Assembly (NCBI GenBank): GCA_964017155.1
Contig: OZ024857.1
Coordinates: 10,110,146 to 10,174,145, forward strand
Direction: 5' to 3'
DNA length: 64,000 nt
DNA from: Oasisia sp. SBJ-2009
Lineage: Eukaryota > Annelida > Polychaeta > Sabellida > Siboglinidae
The position numbers were made by a program, and so were the translations under genes. Each line of letters begins with the position of its first letter. Position 1 is the stretch's first letter. Below are positions 51,401 to 58,665 of the stretch, piece after piece. The notes beneath the pieces are model-generated. The model saw only the letters and a program-made list of their open reading frames with translations, had not been told where the DNA came from and searched no databases.

Positions 51401-51459
51401 CCAAGATCACGGAGACGGACTACGACCTGGAGAGGCAGGGCAACGTCGGCGTCGGCTGA
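32164..51459 (+). CDS. ankrd33-like: Ankyrin-repeat protein of ANKRD33/ANKRD33B type, 4 coding exons
   Basis: Joined exons 32164-32340, 48049-48178, 49153-49293 and 50894-51459 give 1,014 nt and 337 residues, with GT-AG at every junction and the frame kept. Residues 1-53 are acidic with a conserved-looking [19 protein letters not shown] segment. About 54-91, 92-126 and 127-157 are three ankyrin repeats ([30 protein letters not shown]), and 158-184 is a degenerate fourth ([11 protein letters not shown]). Residues 185-337 are a basic and serine-rich tail with FKKKK. In ANKRD33-family proteins the acidic lead-in, three to four repeats and an EEWA-type cap occur in this order; the vertebrate photoreceptor member is linked to transcriptional control and ANKRD33B is poorly known. 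The Kozak context GCGATGG supports the start. Function here is inferred from family only. Confidence 0.87.
36901..37112 (+). repeat. Intronic dispersed repeat R1, copy 1
   Basis: About 200 bp shared with 38197-38389: GGCTTC, then ACGTTYACMTGGGAGAA, CAACTTCCACRTGGC, GTGACTATGGTGTTTAGACA, and GATCATGAGTGTTTCATA at the end. No coding capacity; identity is unknown. Confidence 0.8.
37247..37594 (+). repeat. Local tandem duplication, 2 x about 173 bp
   Basis: 37247-37418 and 37419-37594 are near-identical head-to-tail copies beginning ACAGTTATTAAAACATTAGA and ending TTCGGTATGTC. The second has a few extra bases near 37456. Confidence 0.9.
37724..37758 (+). repeat. Short degenerate telomere-like tract
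   Basis: TTAGGG, TTAGG, TTTAGGG, ATTGGG, TTTGGG and TTTAG follow one another in 35 bp. TTAGGG is the usual animal telomere unit. This may be an interstitial trace or chance. Confidence 0.4.
38021..38165 (+). repeat. Intronic dispersed repeat R2, copy 1
   Basis: Shares CCTGTTTCTC, ATGCAACATAAT, AGTGCAAATGTTCAGTTTAA, GGTCTCATATTTTCT and GACACGCACGTTTGAG with 38397-38498; the second copy lacks an internal stretch of about 40 bp. Confidence 0.8.
38197..38389 (+). repeat. Intronic dispersed repeat R1, copy 2
   Basis: Counterpart of 36901-37112. R1 is followed here directly by the second R2 copy, so R2 and R1 alternate as R2-R1-R2 between 38021 and 38498. Confidence 0.8.
38397..38498 (+). repeat. 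Intronic dispersed repeat R2, copy 2
   Basis: Shortened counterpart of 38021-38165, ending GACACGCACGTTTGAG. Confidence 0.8.
39466..40088. repeat. 55-bp minisatellite, about 11 copies (intronic)
   Basis: Same unit and same order of variants as at 22111-22733. Each unit includes GATACTTGGTGACAAC and ACTGTCACGGACACCC. Confidence 0.95.
40737..40904. repeat. CA/ACGC microsatellite in segment B'
   Basis: 4 bp longer CA run than its copy at 23382-23545. Confidence 0.95.
41387..42417 (+). other. Intron 1 continued, no gene seen
   Basis: Unique sequence. A minus-strand frame at 42050-42394 is open for 114 residues but has no recognisable domain. Confidence 0.45.
42418..43215. repeat. (ACTC)n microsatellite with ACAC interruptions
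   Basis: About 800 bp of ACTC tetranucleotides broken by short ACACAC and ATACAC insertions arranged in loosely repeated blocks. The 326-residue open frame is an artefact. Confidence 0.95.
43216..43837 (+). other. Intron 1 continued, no gene seen
   Basis: Unique, partly GC-rich near 43590-43760. No exon is supported. Confidence 0.45.
43838..44935. repeat. 23-bp minisatellite, about 48 copies
   Basis: The unit is GTGCGGGTGTAGTGGCGAGTGTC with frequent single changes (GCAGG, GCCGG, GTATC, GTTTT). Period 23 means that three successive units pass through all three frames. On the minus strand each frame cycles through [15 protein letters not shown] and HSPLHPHD with no stop, giving 408- and 505-residue spurious frames. 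Confidence 0.95.
45156..45452. repeat. 9-bp repeat (CGAAATCGA)n, 33 copies
   Basis: Perfect tandem repeat over 297 bp with no internal variant seen. Open in five of the six frames as simple tripeptide repeats (EID, RNR, SIS, FVD, RRF). Confidence 0.97.
45486..45645. repeat. Irregular ATTACATTATCGG repeat, about 8 copies
   Basis: TTATTACATTATCGGTTG-type units with variable spacers, 18-25 bp apart, immediately after the 9-bp repeat. Confidence 0.85.
46866..47001 (+). repeat. Local tandem duplication, 2 x about 65 bp
   Basis: Both copies contain TATTGRTAGAGTATACGAGA, GTAACC and CTTGATCGAT. Confidence 0.8.
47493..47560 (+). mobile_element. SINE tail fragment (SINE-c type)
   Basis: GGGAGTAAAGAGTACAGCGC, then TTTGAGCAATCCTG and GCGCTATATAAGAATTTATA match the tail of the element at 8262-8528. 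The tRNA head is not recognisable. Confidence 0.55.
48049..48178 (+). CDS. ankrd33-like: Ankyrin gene exon 2 (residues 60-102)
   Basis: Follows acceptor TTTCAG and ends ACAAGCAG before donor GTATAG, phase 1. Encodes [10 protein letters not shown] through TSLIFAAQA, most of repeats 1 and 2. Confidence 0.87.
48371..48443. repeat. (ACGC)n microsatellite
   Basis: About 18 tetranucleotides leading into the CACACG block, inside ankyrin intron 2. Confidence 0.95.
48444..48990. repeat. (CACACG)n hexanucleotide repeat, about 91 copies
   Basis: About 545 bp of hexanucleotide with no interruption that I could find. It lies in intron 2 of the ankyrin gene, about 270 bp after exon 2 and 160 bp before exon 3. 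Frames of up to 255 residues across it are artefacts. Confidence 0.97.
49153..49293 (+). CDS. ankrd33-like: Ankyrin gene exon 3 (residues 103-149)
   Basis: Acceptor TGCGCAG, donor GTGAGG; phase 1 at both ends. Encodes [12 protein letters not shown] through [14 protein letters not shown] and KLLLFA, the second half of repeat 2 and repeat 3. Confidence 0.87.
49294..50893 (+). other. Ankyrin gene intron 3
   Basis: AT-rich unique sequence with no further exon. Ends in acceptor TATTCGCAG. Confidence 0.7.
50894..51459 (+). CDS. ankrd33-like: Ankyrin gene exon 4 (residues 150-337 and stop)
   Basis: Begins GAGCCAACCCC, completing the glycine codon, and ends with TGA at 51457-51459. Encodes the last repeat and the basic, serine-rich tail. 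Strongly GC- and CpG-rich compared with its introns, typical of coding sequence here. Confidence 0.87.
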
Positions 51460-51813
51460 CGTTGCTCGCGCCTCCTCACGGCAGGTCTCTTGGAAGAAAC
51501 GGCAAGGAGAGGTGGGCGATAAAAGAGGTTCTTGTCCGGAATAGGCTCCCGCCGAAATCGTGCCTCCGAACTGCGTGCTTGGCTACTCGGGTTGAGGGCG
51601 ATTTCTACGTTTCCCGTTGGTTGGAACTTACACGGAGTTTACACAAAACAATTGCACTATGTTTGCCTATTTTATGTTGCCTCAAGGAACTACGCGACCA
51701 GAGCTACAGTGCGCAAGCCTACCCCCTCCCCCCCCCCCCCCCCGGCCACACAAGTTATTACCTACAAGAGCGATGTTACTATGTGTATGTTTGAAGAGTT
51801 GGGTGTCGACAGC

Positions 51814-51819
51814 AATAAA
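51814..51819 (+). terminator. AATAAA polyadenylation signal of ankyrin gene
   Basis: AATAAA lies 355 nt after the stop codon, past a 20-nt poly-C run near 51722-51742. It is the first canonical signal after the stop. Confidence 0.6.
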
Positions 51820-52308
51820 CCCTAGTAGCCAGCCACCCGTAATTCGCACCAGTAAGACGGATAAGAGAAATCCATACGCTCGCATAGGAACCCGTACAAC
51901 TATCTATAAGGATGTATGTCCGCTTGTTTGCCGCATGCTCATAATTAACAAGCCGTGCCAACTCGAACCCATGCAATGGAACTCGCGAGATGTTGGTGCG
52001 GTTGAATCTGTTCAACTGTCACTAACACGATCGTTGATCACCGGACGCGGTTCGTTGAGAAAGAGTTACGTTATTCGTTTTAACATATTTACAAGTCAAT
52101 TCTCCTACTTTTCTTGCAACGTTTCGTTATTATCAGCGACTACCGCTAGATGGCGACACGATAGTCCTGCCCAGCGCTTTCACGGTAAGTGGTCACTGGA
52201 GATCGTCTCGATTGCCTGAGAGACGGTACAGGCTCTTACCTCCATCCCTGTTGTCGTGGGTTTACCTGATCTAAGTCACTTCTTTTAAACATTGATAATG
52301 AACGAAAC

Positions 52309-52390
<82 letters not shown>

Positions 52391-53333
52391 GTTTTCTACT
52401 CATGTGAGACCATCATGTTTCAGTTTCACATGTAATCTGTAATCACTATTTGCGGTATATTTGTATTGTTGTTTCCGGGCTAATTCTCTGTCCTATTCTC
52501 GAATTCGCTTACGTGTAATAATTTCAGCTAATTTGAGCTTTCCTCAAATCGTGCAGTGAAGGCTTGCCGAACACATTTGTCGTTTACACAAACGTACTTG
52601 AATGAGACGTGAGTTGAGGCTTGTATTTCCTGGAGTCCAGTTAAATAACGTAATGTGTAATAACGTAATGTGTAATAACACTTGCTTATGCGCTTTGTCT
52701 AAATGAGGGACACAAGGAAATTTGAGTAATTCTCCTTTATATGATAACGTTTATACGTAGTTAGACACACGGACGTGTAAGGCTGCTGGCTGGCCACAGT
52801 AACCCGATTTGACCGGGTACCGTCTTTTTAACGTCAATTGTTTCAATGTATGTGACTGATTAAACTATTCCATACACATATTATTGTCTTGGTTATAAGT
52901 TATGTTCCATGATCGTATTTATTTAATGACAATTTCACTCATCATTTGTCTTGATAATTGAGGAACTGAGTCACGTGTCTAAATTTAAAAATAAAACGTA
53001 AAGCACGGCAGATTATCCGGTGGTAATGAGCGCTTCAACAGATTGTAACCAGACAAATTAAAAAGCATTCGGGTAAACGTTGAACGTGCTATTCGGACAA
53101 TACGTAATTACTAATGGTCGGAATGTAAAGACACATTTCTCGAAGATTCACGTGGAACAAACCAACAAATTCACAGATATCTGTCACGTATATTTGAGGC
53201 AAAATCATACATTGAACACAGACATATGAATATCGTCTTTACTCTGCGCTCACAACTGACCAGTGTCATTTGTAATTCGTCGTACTTTCCACTTGCTCGA
53301 CGACCTACACACGTGCAGCATTGTGGCCTGTGC
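51820..53333. other. Region between the two convergent genes
   Basis: Contains a pure TA microsatellite at 52312-52388. TTTATT at 52918-52923 (AATAAA on the minus strand), about 410 nt past the stop of the minus-strand gene, is its likeliest polyadenylation signal. No other gene is supported. Confidence 0.5.
52312..52388. repeat. (TA)n microsatellite
   Basis: Uninterrupted TA run of about 77 bp. Confidence 0.98.
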
Positions 53334-53592
53334 CTACGGGCCTGTGTACCGCCAGAACGTCGTATTCTGGTTGGCCGTGAACCCCCAGTGGCTGCGTACG
53401 ACCTTCTGTTCGGCTGTCGTAGCTCTCACGGTCTCGTCTGCGCCGACCACGATGCCGACCTGACTTCCGTCCGCGGCCACGTCTCCACGCTCGCTCGACT
53501 CGACGTTGGTCCACGAGGTGCTGTTCATCAGAACGGCTGACTTCGGGTTCGCCCACTCCTCCGCCCCAATGGGACTCCACAGGTACGTGTAC
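53334..53592 (-). CDS. Secreted-protein gene exon 3 (residues 81-166)
   Basis: Acceptor CATTGCCAG, then GTACACG; the first G completes Arg81. Ends TAG at 53336-53334. Carries the GDVAADGSQVGIVVG segment and the C-terminal WGFTANQNTTFWRY. Confidence 0.78.
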
Positions 53593-55586
53593 CTGGCAAT
53601 GGGACAAACATATAGGACTAACTAGATGGCGACTTTATTTCAACAAGCTCCCATTTTCTTGTGGAATTATGGGAAATGTAGACCCGGATATTAAAGACAG
53701 TTCGTTTAATTCACTACTCGAAATTGTTTCATTGGCTATAATTAATTGTTATTTAATTCGACTTCTTTTTTTAGCGTGAACACGTATACATATGATTTGT
53801 TTATCTATACCCTGCCGAGTTCTGGAAATTTGCTATACGTGCCCTTAGGCAAGGTAAATGCAACGAGTAGGACACGATACCTACGATTCAAACACAAGTA
53901 CCTTTCAAAATGTTGGGGGAAGTGGGCGGTGTTCAAAATTACGAAACATTGCCGTTTGTACAAATTCGACGTCATTGGCCAATACTTATGACGTCAACGT
54001 GTTATTAAATTTGGTATTAGGATTATAAATATTATATTACAAAATGAGGAGCCGATCATTTCGAATAAACATATACAAGAAGTCGCAAGTATGGAAAACC
54101 AATTAATAAGTTTTGTAAGTAGTCATCAATGCTTACGCATACGCTTTCTACCCGAGAGGCATAAGAGCCTGGAACCTACTCCCCCAGAAGTCATAAGCAT
54201 ACCGACACTGGCCCATTCCAACAAACCCTTAGTACCATCCACCTTGTTGCTCCAGCCCACCTCACCAGACTATAGCTTAAAATTAGATACACACACTGTT
54301 TTTACTCGGCACAAATTACTACACTTCTTTACACAGTTACTTGTACATTTACATTTTTGTTGGTCTTCTTCTAAATTCAGTTTCAAGTTCAAGCATCTTT
54401 AGCGCTGCGCACCGCACCGCGAAACTCCTATGTTAGCCCCAGAAGTGCGTGGAGTCCGAAGACCAAACGTAAGTGGCGCCCTCTGACGGATAATTGTGAA
54501 AACACGTTAGATGCGATCCCCGAAAAAAATCTAATTTCTAGTACTAGTTATCTACAGCACTCGGTAGGGTTCTATTAACAGACTAGTTTGTATATATTGT
54601 GGTTACAACGTATTGATCGTAAGAAGTTTCGCTGGAATCTTAAAAAAACATCTAAGCCAAGACGACCTTTCTATGCTGACACTGAGGGTGGTCACTGCCA
54701 CGGTGCTTGTCATCCAGCTTGTCCCAAATTGAGACGGGACCAACATTGACGTGATTCTCCGATTCACGAGGGATACACGGTCGCCAATGTTGAGAGCTAG
54801 GTTTAACAACAAATATACCATGTAGGCCGTGACCTGGTATAGAAACTGGGCCGCCGGCGTGCCAGACGGATGTACTAACTACACTATCCTGTTTTTATGG
54901 AAACAGGGACTTTTTCAGAACGACCGAGGTTTAGCCGCACTAGTTACCTGTGTGGCACCGTGGCGCCGGCCTTCTCAATCATCTCCGCCACGAACACGTT
55001 GCTCTTATCAGTGTCCAGGCCGTATCTGTGAGCCGCCATGAACGCCCACTCGTGGCTTTGTTCTTCCGTCTCCGCGTTCCTGGCTATCTTCTCGTTCACG
55101 GACACAGTCTGACCGCCGGGCCCCGGTGCAGCCGGCGGCTGACAGGAAGACCGACACAGTAGAACAGAAATGGGTGGAAACAGTGATTGGGATTTAAAGT
55201 AAACGTCCGATCAACTCTGTGACATTAAGCGACGTTAACTGTTGCCACTATTGAGTTCGATTTATTTGCTTTGGTAATGACAATTATCATAACCCGTGAT
55301 CGTGGTAAATGTCGGTAATACCTTAATTATGGAGACTGGGTTGTAGCGGGTAACAATCTAAATGAAAATGCGTTTAAACACACATAAAATACATTTTAAT
55401 TGGGAGATATATTACATGTTTCAGCTGACCTGTGCGAAGTGCATGATAAATGACACAATCATCAAACCGACCAAAACAACAAGAAACGACCACGTAAATA
55501 CAAGTATGATTTACTCACAAGTACGGTTTACTCACACAGGTAAAGCCGACTGCCACGCAGCTCATAAACAGCACGAGAGACCGCAT
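53334..55586 (-). CDS. Secreted NlpC/P60-like protein lacking catalytic Cys and His, 3 exons
   Basis: Minus-strand exons 55586-55536, 55138-54948 and 53592-53334 join to 501 nt and 166 residues, with GT-AG at both introns. Residues 1-17 (MRSLVLFMSCVAVGFTC) look like a signal peptide. The remainder shows HEWAFMAAHRYGLDTDKSNVFVAEMIEKAG (46-75), LWSPIGAEEWANPKSAV (85-101) and GDVAADGSQVGIVVGADETV (117-136). The order and spacing resemble NlpC/P60-type peptidases, in which a Cys starts the helix and a His sits before GI-x-x-G. Here these positions are Ser63 and Gln125, and residues 18-166 contain no cysteine at all. It cannot be a cysteine peptidase; it may be a binding-only relative. NST at 104 and NTT at 157 could be N-glycosylated. 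The gene model is well supported by phase; the family is an inference by eye. Confidence 0.72.
54120..54420 (+). mobile_element. LINE ORF2 C-terminal scrap
   Basis: AYAFYPRGIRAWNLLP followed, after a frame change, by PEVISIPTLAHSNKPL matches the usual FFPRTIRDWNxLP...VSAPSLxxFK end of many non-LTR retrotransposon ORF2 proteins. The 3' end near 54400-54480 is GC-rich. It lies in intron 2 of the secreted-protein gene, on the opposite strand. Confidence 0.55.
54632..54897 (-). mobile_element. tRNA-derived SINE (SINE-b), minus-strand copy
   Basis: Read on the minus strand it has a tRNA-like head (ATAGTGTAGTTAGTACATCC near 54890-54870) and a body with CGTGAATCGGAGAATCACGT, GTCTCAATTTGGGAC, GACAAGCACC and AGCATAGAAAGGTCG. 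It matches 63643-63925 over its whole length with moderate divergence. Located in intron 2 of the secreted-protein gene, about 50 bp from the exon 2 donor. Confidence 0.8.
54948..55138 (-). CDS. Secreted-protein gene exon 2 (residues 18-80)
   Basis: Acceptor TTCCTGTCAG, then CCGCCGGC; ends CCACACAG before donor GTAACT, phase 2. Carries the HEWAF and KSNVFVAEMI segments. Confidence 0.78.
55536..55586 (-). CDS. Secreted-protein gene exon 1 (signal peptide, residues 1-17)
   Basis: ATG at 55586-55584, ends ACCTGT before donor GTGAGT, phase 0. It encodes almost exactly the hydrophobic signal peptide, a common exon arrangement for secreted animal proteins. Confidence 0.75.
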
Positions 55587-55842
55587 TGTTCGTGTCCAGA
55601 CGTCGACTGAAGTAGCCACGTCCCGCTTCGTTTCTCTAAATCCTCCCGCTCGTCGTCGCAAAATACATGTCGCGCAGTGCTGGTTTTGTGCACACGTCAT
55701 CCGTGACGAATTTACACGCAACTCGACTGACAGGGTGAAAAAGTTGTCGTACGTCATAGCTGTCCGTGGGCAGCTACTGCTGCTGTTTGATTTAGTGGGT
55801 TTTTACACAAAAAGCTGTTCATCACGTTAAACATTGTGTCTG

Positions 55843-56131
<289 letters not shown>

Positions 56132-56865
56132 AAAGAAGAAAGACTAAGGTTAAGAACAAAGAGAAGTCCAGAGGAATGGTTATATTACCATGATGTCCAA
56201 GGGGTGACGGAAGCAATAGAGCGTATCCTAAAACATCACGATATAGCATCATCTGTCAGACCACACAGAAACCTTAGACAAATACTAGTGCATCCAAGGC
56301 CGACTTTGATTGAGCTACGCGCGTAACACGAGCAACCCGCGTACCAATCGAACATCCAAGACCACTTGCTCACTTGACCCTTCTTGAGATAGGTGAATCT
56401 TAAAGGCCGCTATCCGAGGCAATCGCGCTTTGGAGAGGATTCACTCGAGTAACTGACGTCATTAGCAGTGACAGTCAATAGGGAACGTAGGCCACAGTGG
56501 CGTAGCCTGAGGGGAGCAGGGGTCCACCCCCCAATCCCGGAAATAAATTAGGATGGTGGCGAACGGAGGCCCAATAACTGGCTGCCTGATTCAACAGTCT
56601 CAAATTCCTTCTGTCTATCGGTTTTTTTCCATTCTTCTCCCACTCTCTCTAGGTCATTTTAATGCAATCCCCATCGCAATTTCGGTCTTCCTCGCCTCAA
56701 TTTCTCTTCCACTTTCTAGGCATCTGCTCTCTATGACAGATTTTCGTCTCACATTTTTTCTGCATGACCAGCCCATGTTCTCCTCACCAATTTCTTCTTA
56801 AAATATTCCTTCACTCCAACTTCCACTCTTATTTAATCCGTTTTCTATCATCAGCTCTCTAAACT
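56132..56865. other. Intergenic; possible hAT-like end at about 56495
   Basis: CAGTGGCGTAGCCTGAGGGG near 56495-56514 resembles a hAT or MITE terminus, with no matching partner nearby. The rest is pyrimidine-rich unique sequence. Confidence 0.35.
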
Positions 56866-56871
56866 CCCAAT

Positions 56872-57068
56872 ATTTTTTTTTTTTTTGTCTTTAAACAGTT
56901 TATTCGGTGCATCATATATATATACAAAGTAAAAGCCATAAGGCCCGAATAAACAACGGGTGTATGCATACACAAACATGGCGCAAAAGCGTAGTGACAA
57001 GGTACCGGTGTATAATATAAAGTATAACCTGATGCTGTTTGCATGGGTTCGTTCCACAACCTGTATAA
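56872..57068 (-). mobile_element. Retroposed non-LTR 3' end with poly(A)
   Basis: On the minus strand GGGCCTTATGGCTTTTAC and GAATAAACTG are followed 13 nt later by a run of A. This is the usual 3' end of many CR1/RTE-like elements (a signal closely followed by a tail). AATATTTTT occurs just outside both ends (about 56867 and 57066), a possible target-site duplication. Only about 200 bp are left. Confidence 0.5.
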
Positions 57069-57479
57069 TATTTTTCAAAATTTATAATAAAAAATTAATT
57101 AAAAAATTTCAATAAAAAAAATTCAATAATTGTTCTCAAAAAAAAAAAAATATTATTCTTACCAGGTTGTTTTTCGCAAACCTGGACCTTCTCCTGTTGT
57201 TTCTCTGTTCGTGCCATCGTCTCTAGTGCATTCATGTATGCCGGGGTAACATACGTGCTGAGCACATTTACATATGCATTAATGTGACTACAGTTTATAA
57301 ATTATAATTTAAGACTAAGAAGATGAACATCACAATGTTCACACTGAACAACTGATTACTTTATTTAATTTATTTACATAAGGGTTTATTTTCGTGAACA
57401 CGATCAGTTGTATATTACTCTCGTGGTACTGCGTGCGCAGCGGAAACCGAATACCACGTTAGGGTTACGCGAGAAACCC
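57069..57479. other. AT-rich intergenic, no gene seen
   Basis: Several A- and T-runs at 57080-57150. No coding or RNA feature. Confidence 0.5.
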
Positions 57480-57794
57480 GAGTAGGCCAAACAAATGCAA
57501 GACCGACAGTGTGTACCAAATCCCATGTAAGACCTGCAATATGTATTACATCGGTGAAACAGGAAGAGCATTTGGCACGAGACTAGATGAACACAAAAAA
57601 GAAGTTGAAACCATGTTATAACAACTCGACGTTTCACTCGGGAGACAAGAACATGCTCGACAAACGTAGCACACAAATCGGCAACAGCAGACCATGCGGA
57701 CAGACATCACTGTGTGATAGACTGGGAGGGAGCGAAAGTGGTGGATAGAGAGACGAACAGGTGTGCGCACTGGATAAAAGTAGCCATCTGGATT
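57480..57794 (+). mobile_element. Penelope-like element fragment, left part (GIY-YIG endonuclease)
   Basis: The + strand encodes VYQIPCKTCNMYYIGETGRA and FGTRLDEHKKEVE (57511-57618), a GIY-YIG endonuclease core with the YYIG and Arg positions. After frame changes come VIDWEGAKVVDRETNR and CAHWIKVAIWI (57714-57794). This is the C-terminal region of Penelope-like retroelements. The reverse transcriptase is absent, so the copy is 5'-truncated. It is interrupted at 57794 by a DNA transposon and resumes at 61759 in the same frame. Confidence 0.82.
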
Positions 57795-58118
57795 TAGTCC
57801 GGCAGTATGGCTCAGAACCCAAAATTCTCTGATAAAGTTTTTTCTCTGCTGATTATTAATGTATCTGTAATGCTATCCAGGTTGATGTGAAGTTCTCACC
57901 ATTGAGCAATTTGAAATATTCACGTTTGAAGTTGGGCACCGTCACCCAAGATTTCATGGGGTCACAAAATACTCAAATATTGATATCTCAGTCTCTAAAT
58001 GACATAGAAACATGATTTTTGTGTCTAAATATATGTTTTTGGGGTCAACAAATGCAATGGGACAATTTTCAATTTTGAGTCTTTAGCGGCCATCTTGAAA
58101 TTTAAGATGGCCGCCATG
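57795..58118 (+). repeat. Left terminal inverted repeat
   Basis: Inverse of 61420-61758, about 80% similar by eye. Near its inner end, 58086-58096 and 58104-58114 form a hairpin (GCGGCCATCTT / AAGATGGCCGC). Confidence 0.9.
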
Positions 58119-58665
58119 GAGGTATTGATTTCGTTGATTTGTTTATAGAAAATTGTTGCTGTAAAGTTGCTTCTGTAAACTGGATATCCATTATTAATCG
58201 TAACATGTTCTAAATCATCTCAAGATCAACCATATTATGAATGAAAAATATTGAGAACCCAGATGACAATTACATGGTGAAATATTGGGTCACCAAGCGC
58301 ATGAGGTGCAATTTCAGGTTTGCACTGTTTTTATTTTTTAACATTCCAGGCGTAATATAAATTGTATACAGTGGTAGGATACTCATAATTAATATTAATA
58401 TTATTTAGCGAGTTCTATTATTCGTATTAATTGTGTTGCACAGCTCATGAGATGTAGTAGCATGCTGTTGCTGGTTTGATGCCCATATTTACTGAACAAT
58501 GATCACAATCCTATTAATCAACATTTCTTTCTATTTCAGGTCATAGCAGGTGTGTTGTAATATACATACATATAAATACATTATGATTAATACATAAATG
58601 GTGGTGGTGTTCATACATATTTGCGTTCATGTATATTTGCAGGTGACGAGTATTGAGTGAATATC

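Noticed and set aside
51207..51794. 195-residue Arg-rich frame over ankyrin exon 4
   Set aside because: Out-of-frame shadow in GC-rich coding sequence.
53226..53540. 104-residue + strand frame
   Set aside because: Shadow of exon 3 of the minus-strand secreted-protein gene, which has matching splice sites and phase.
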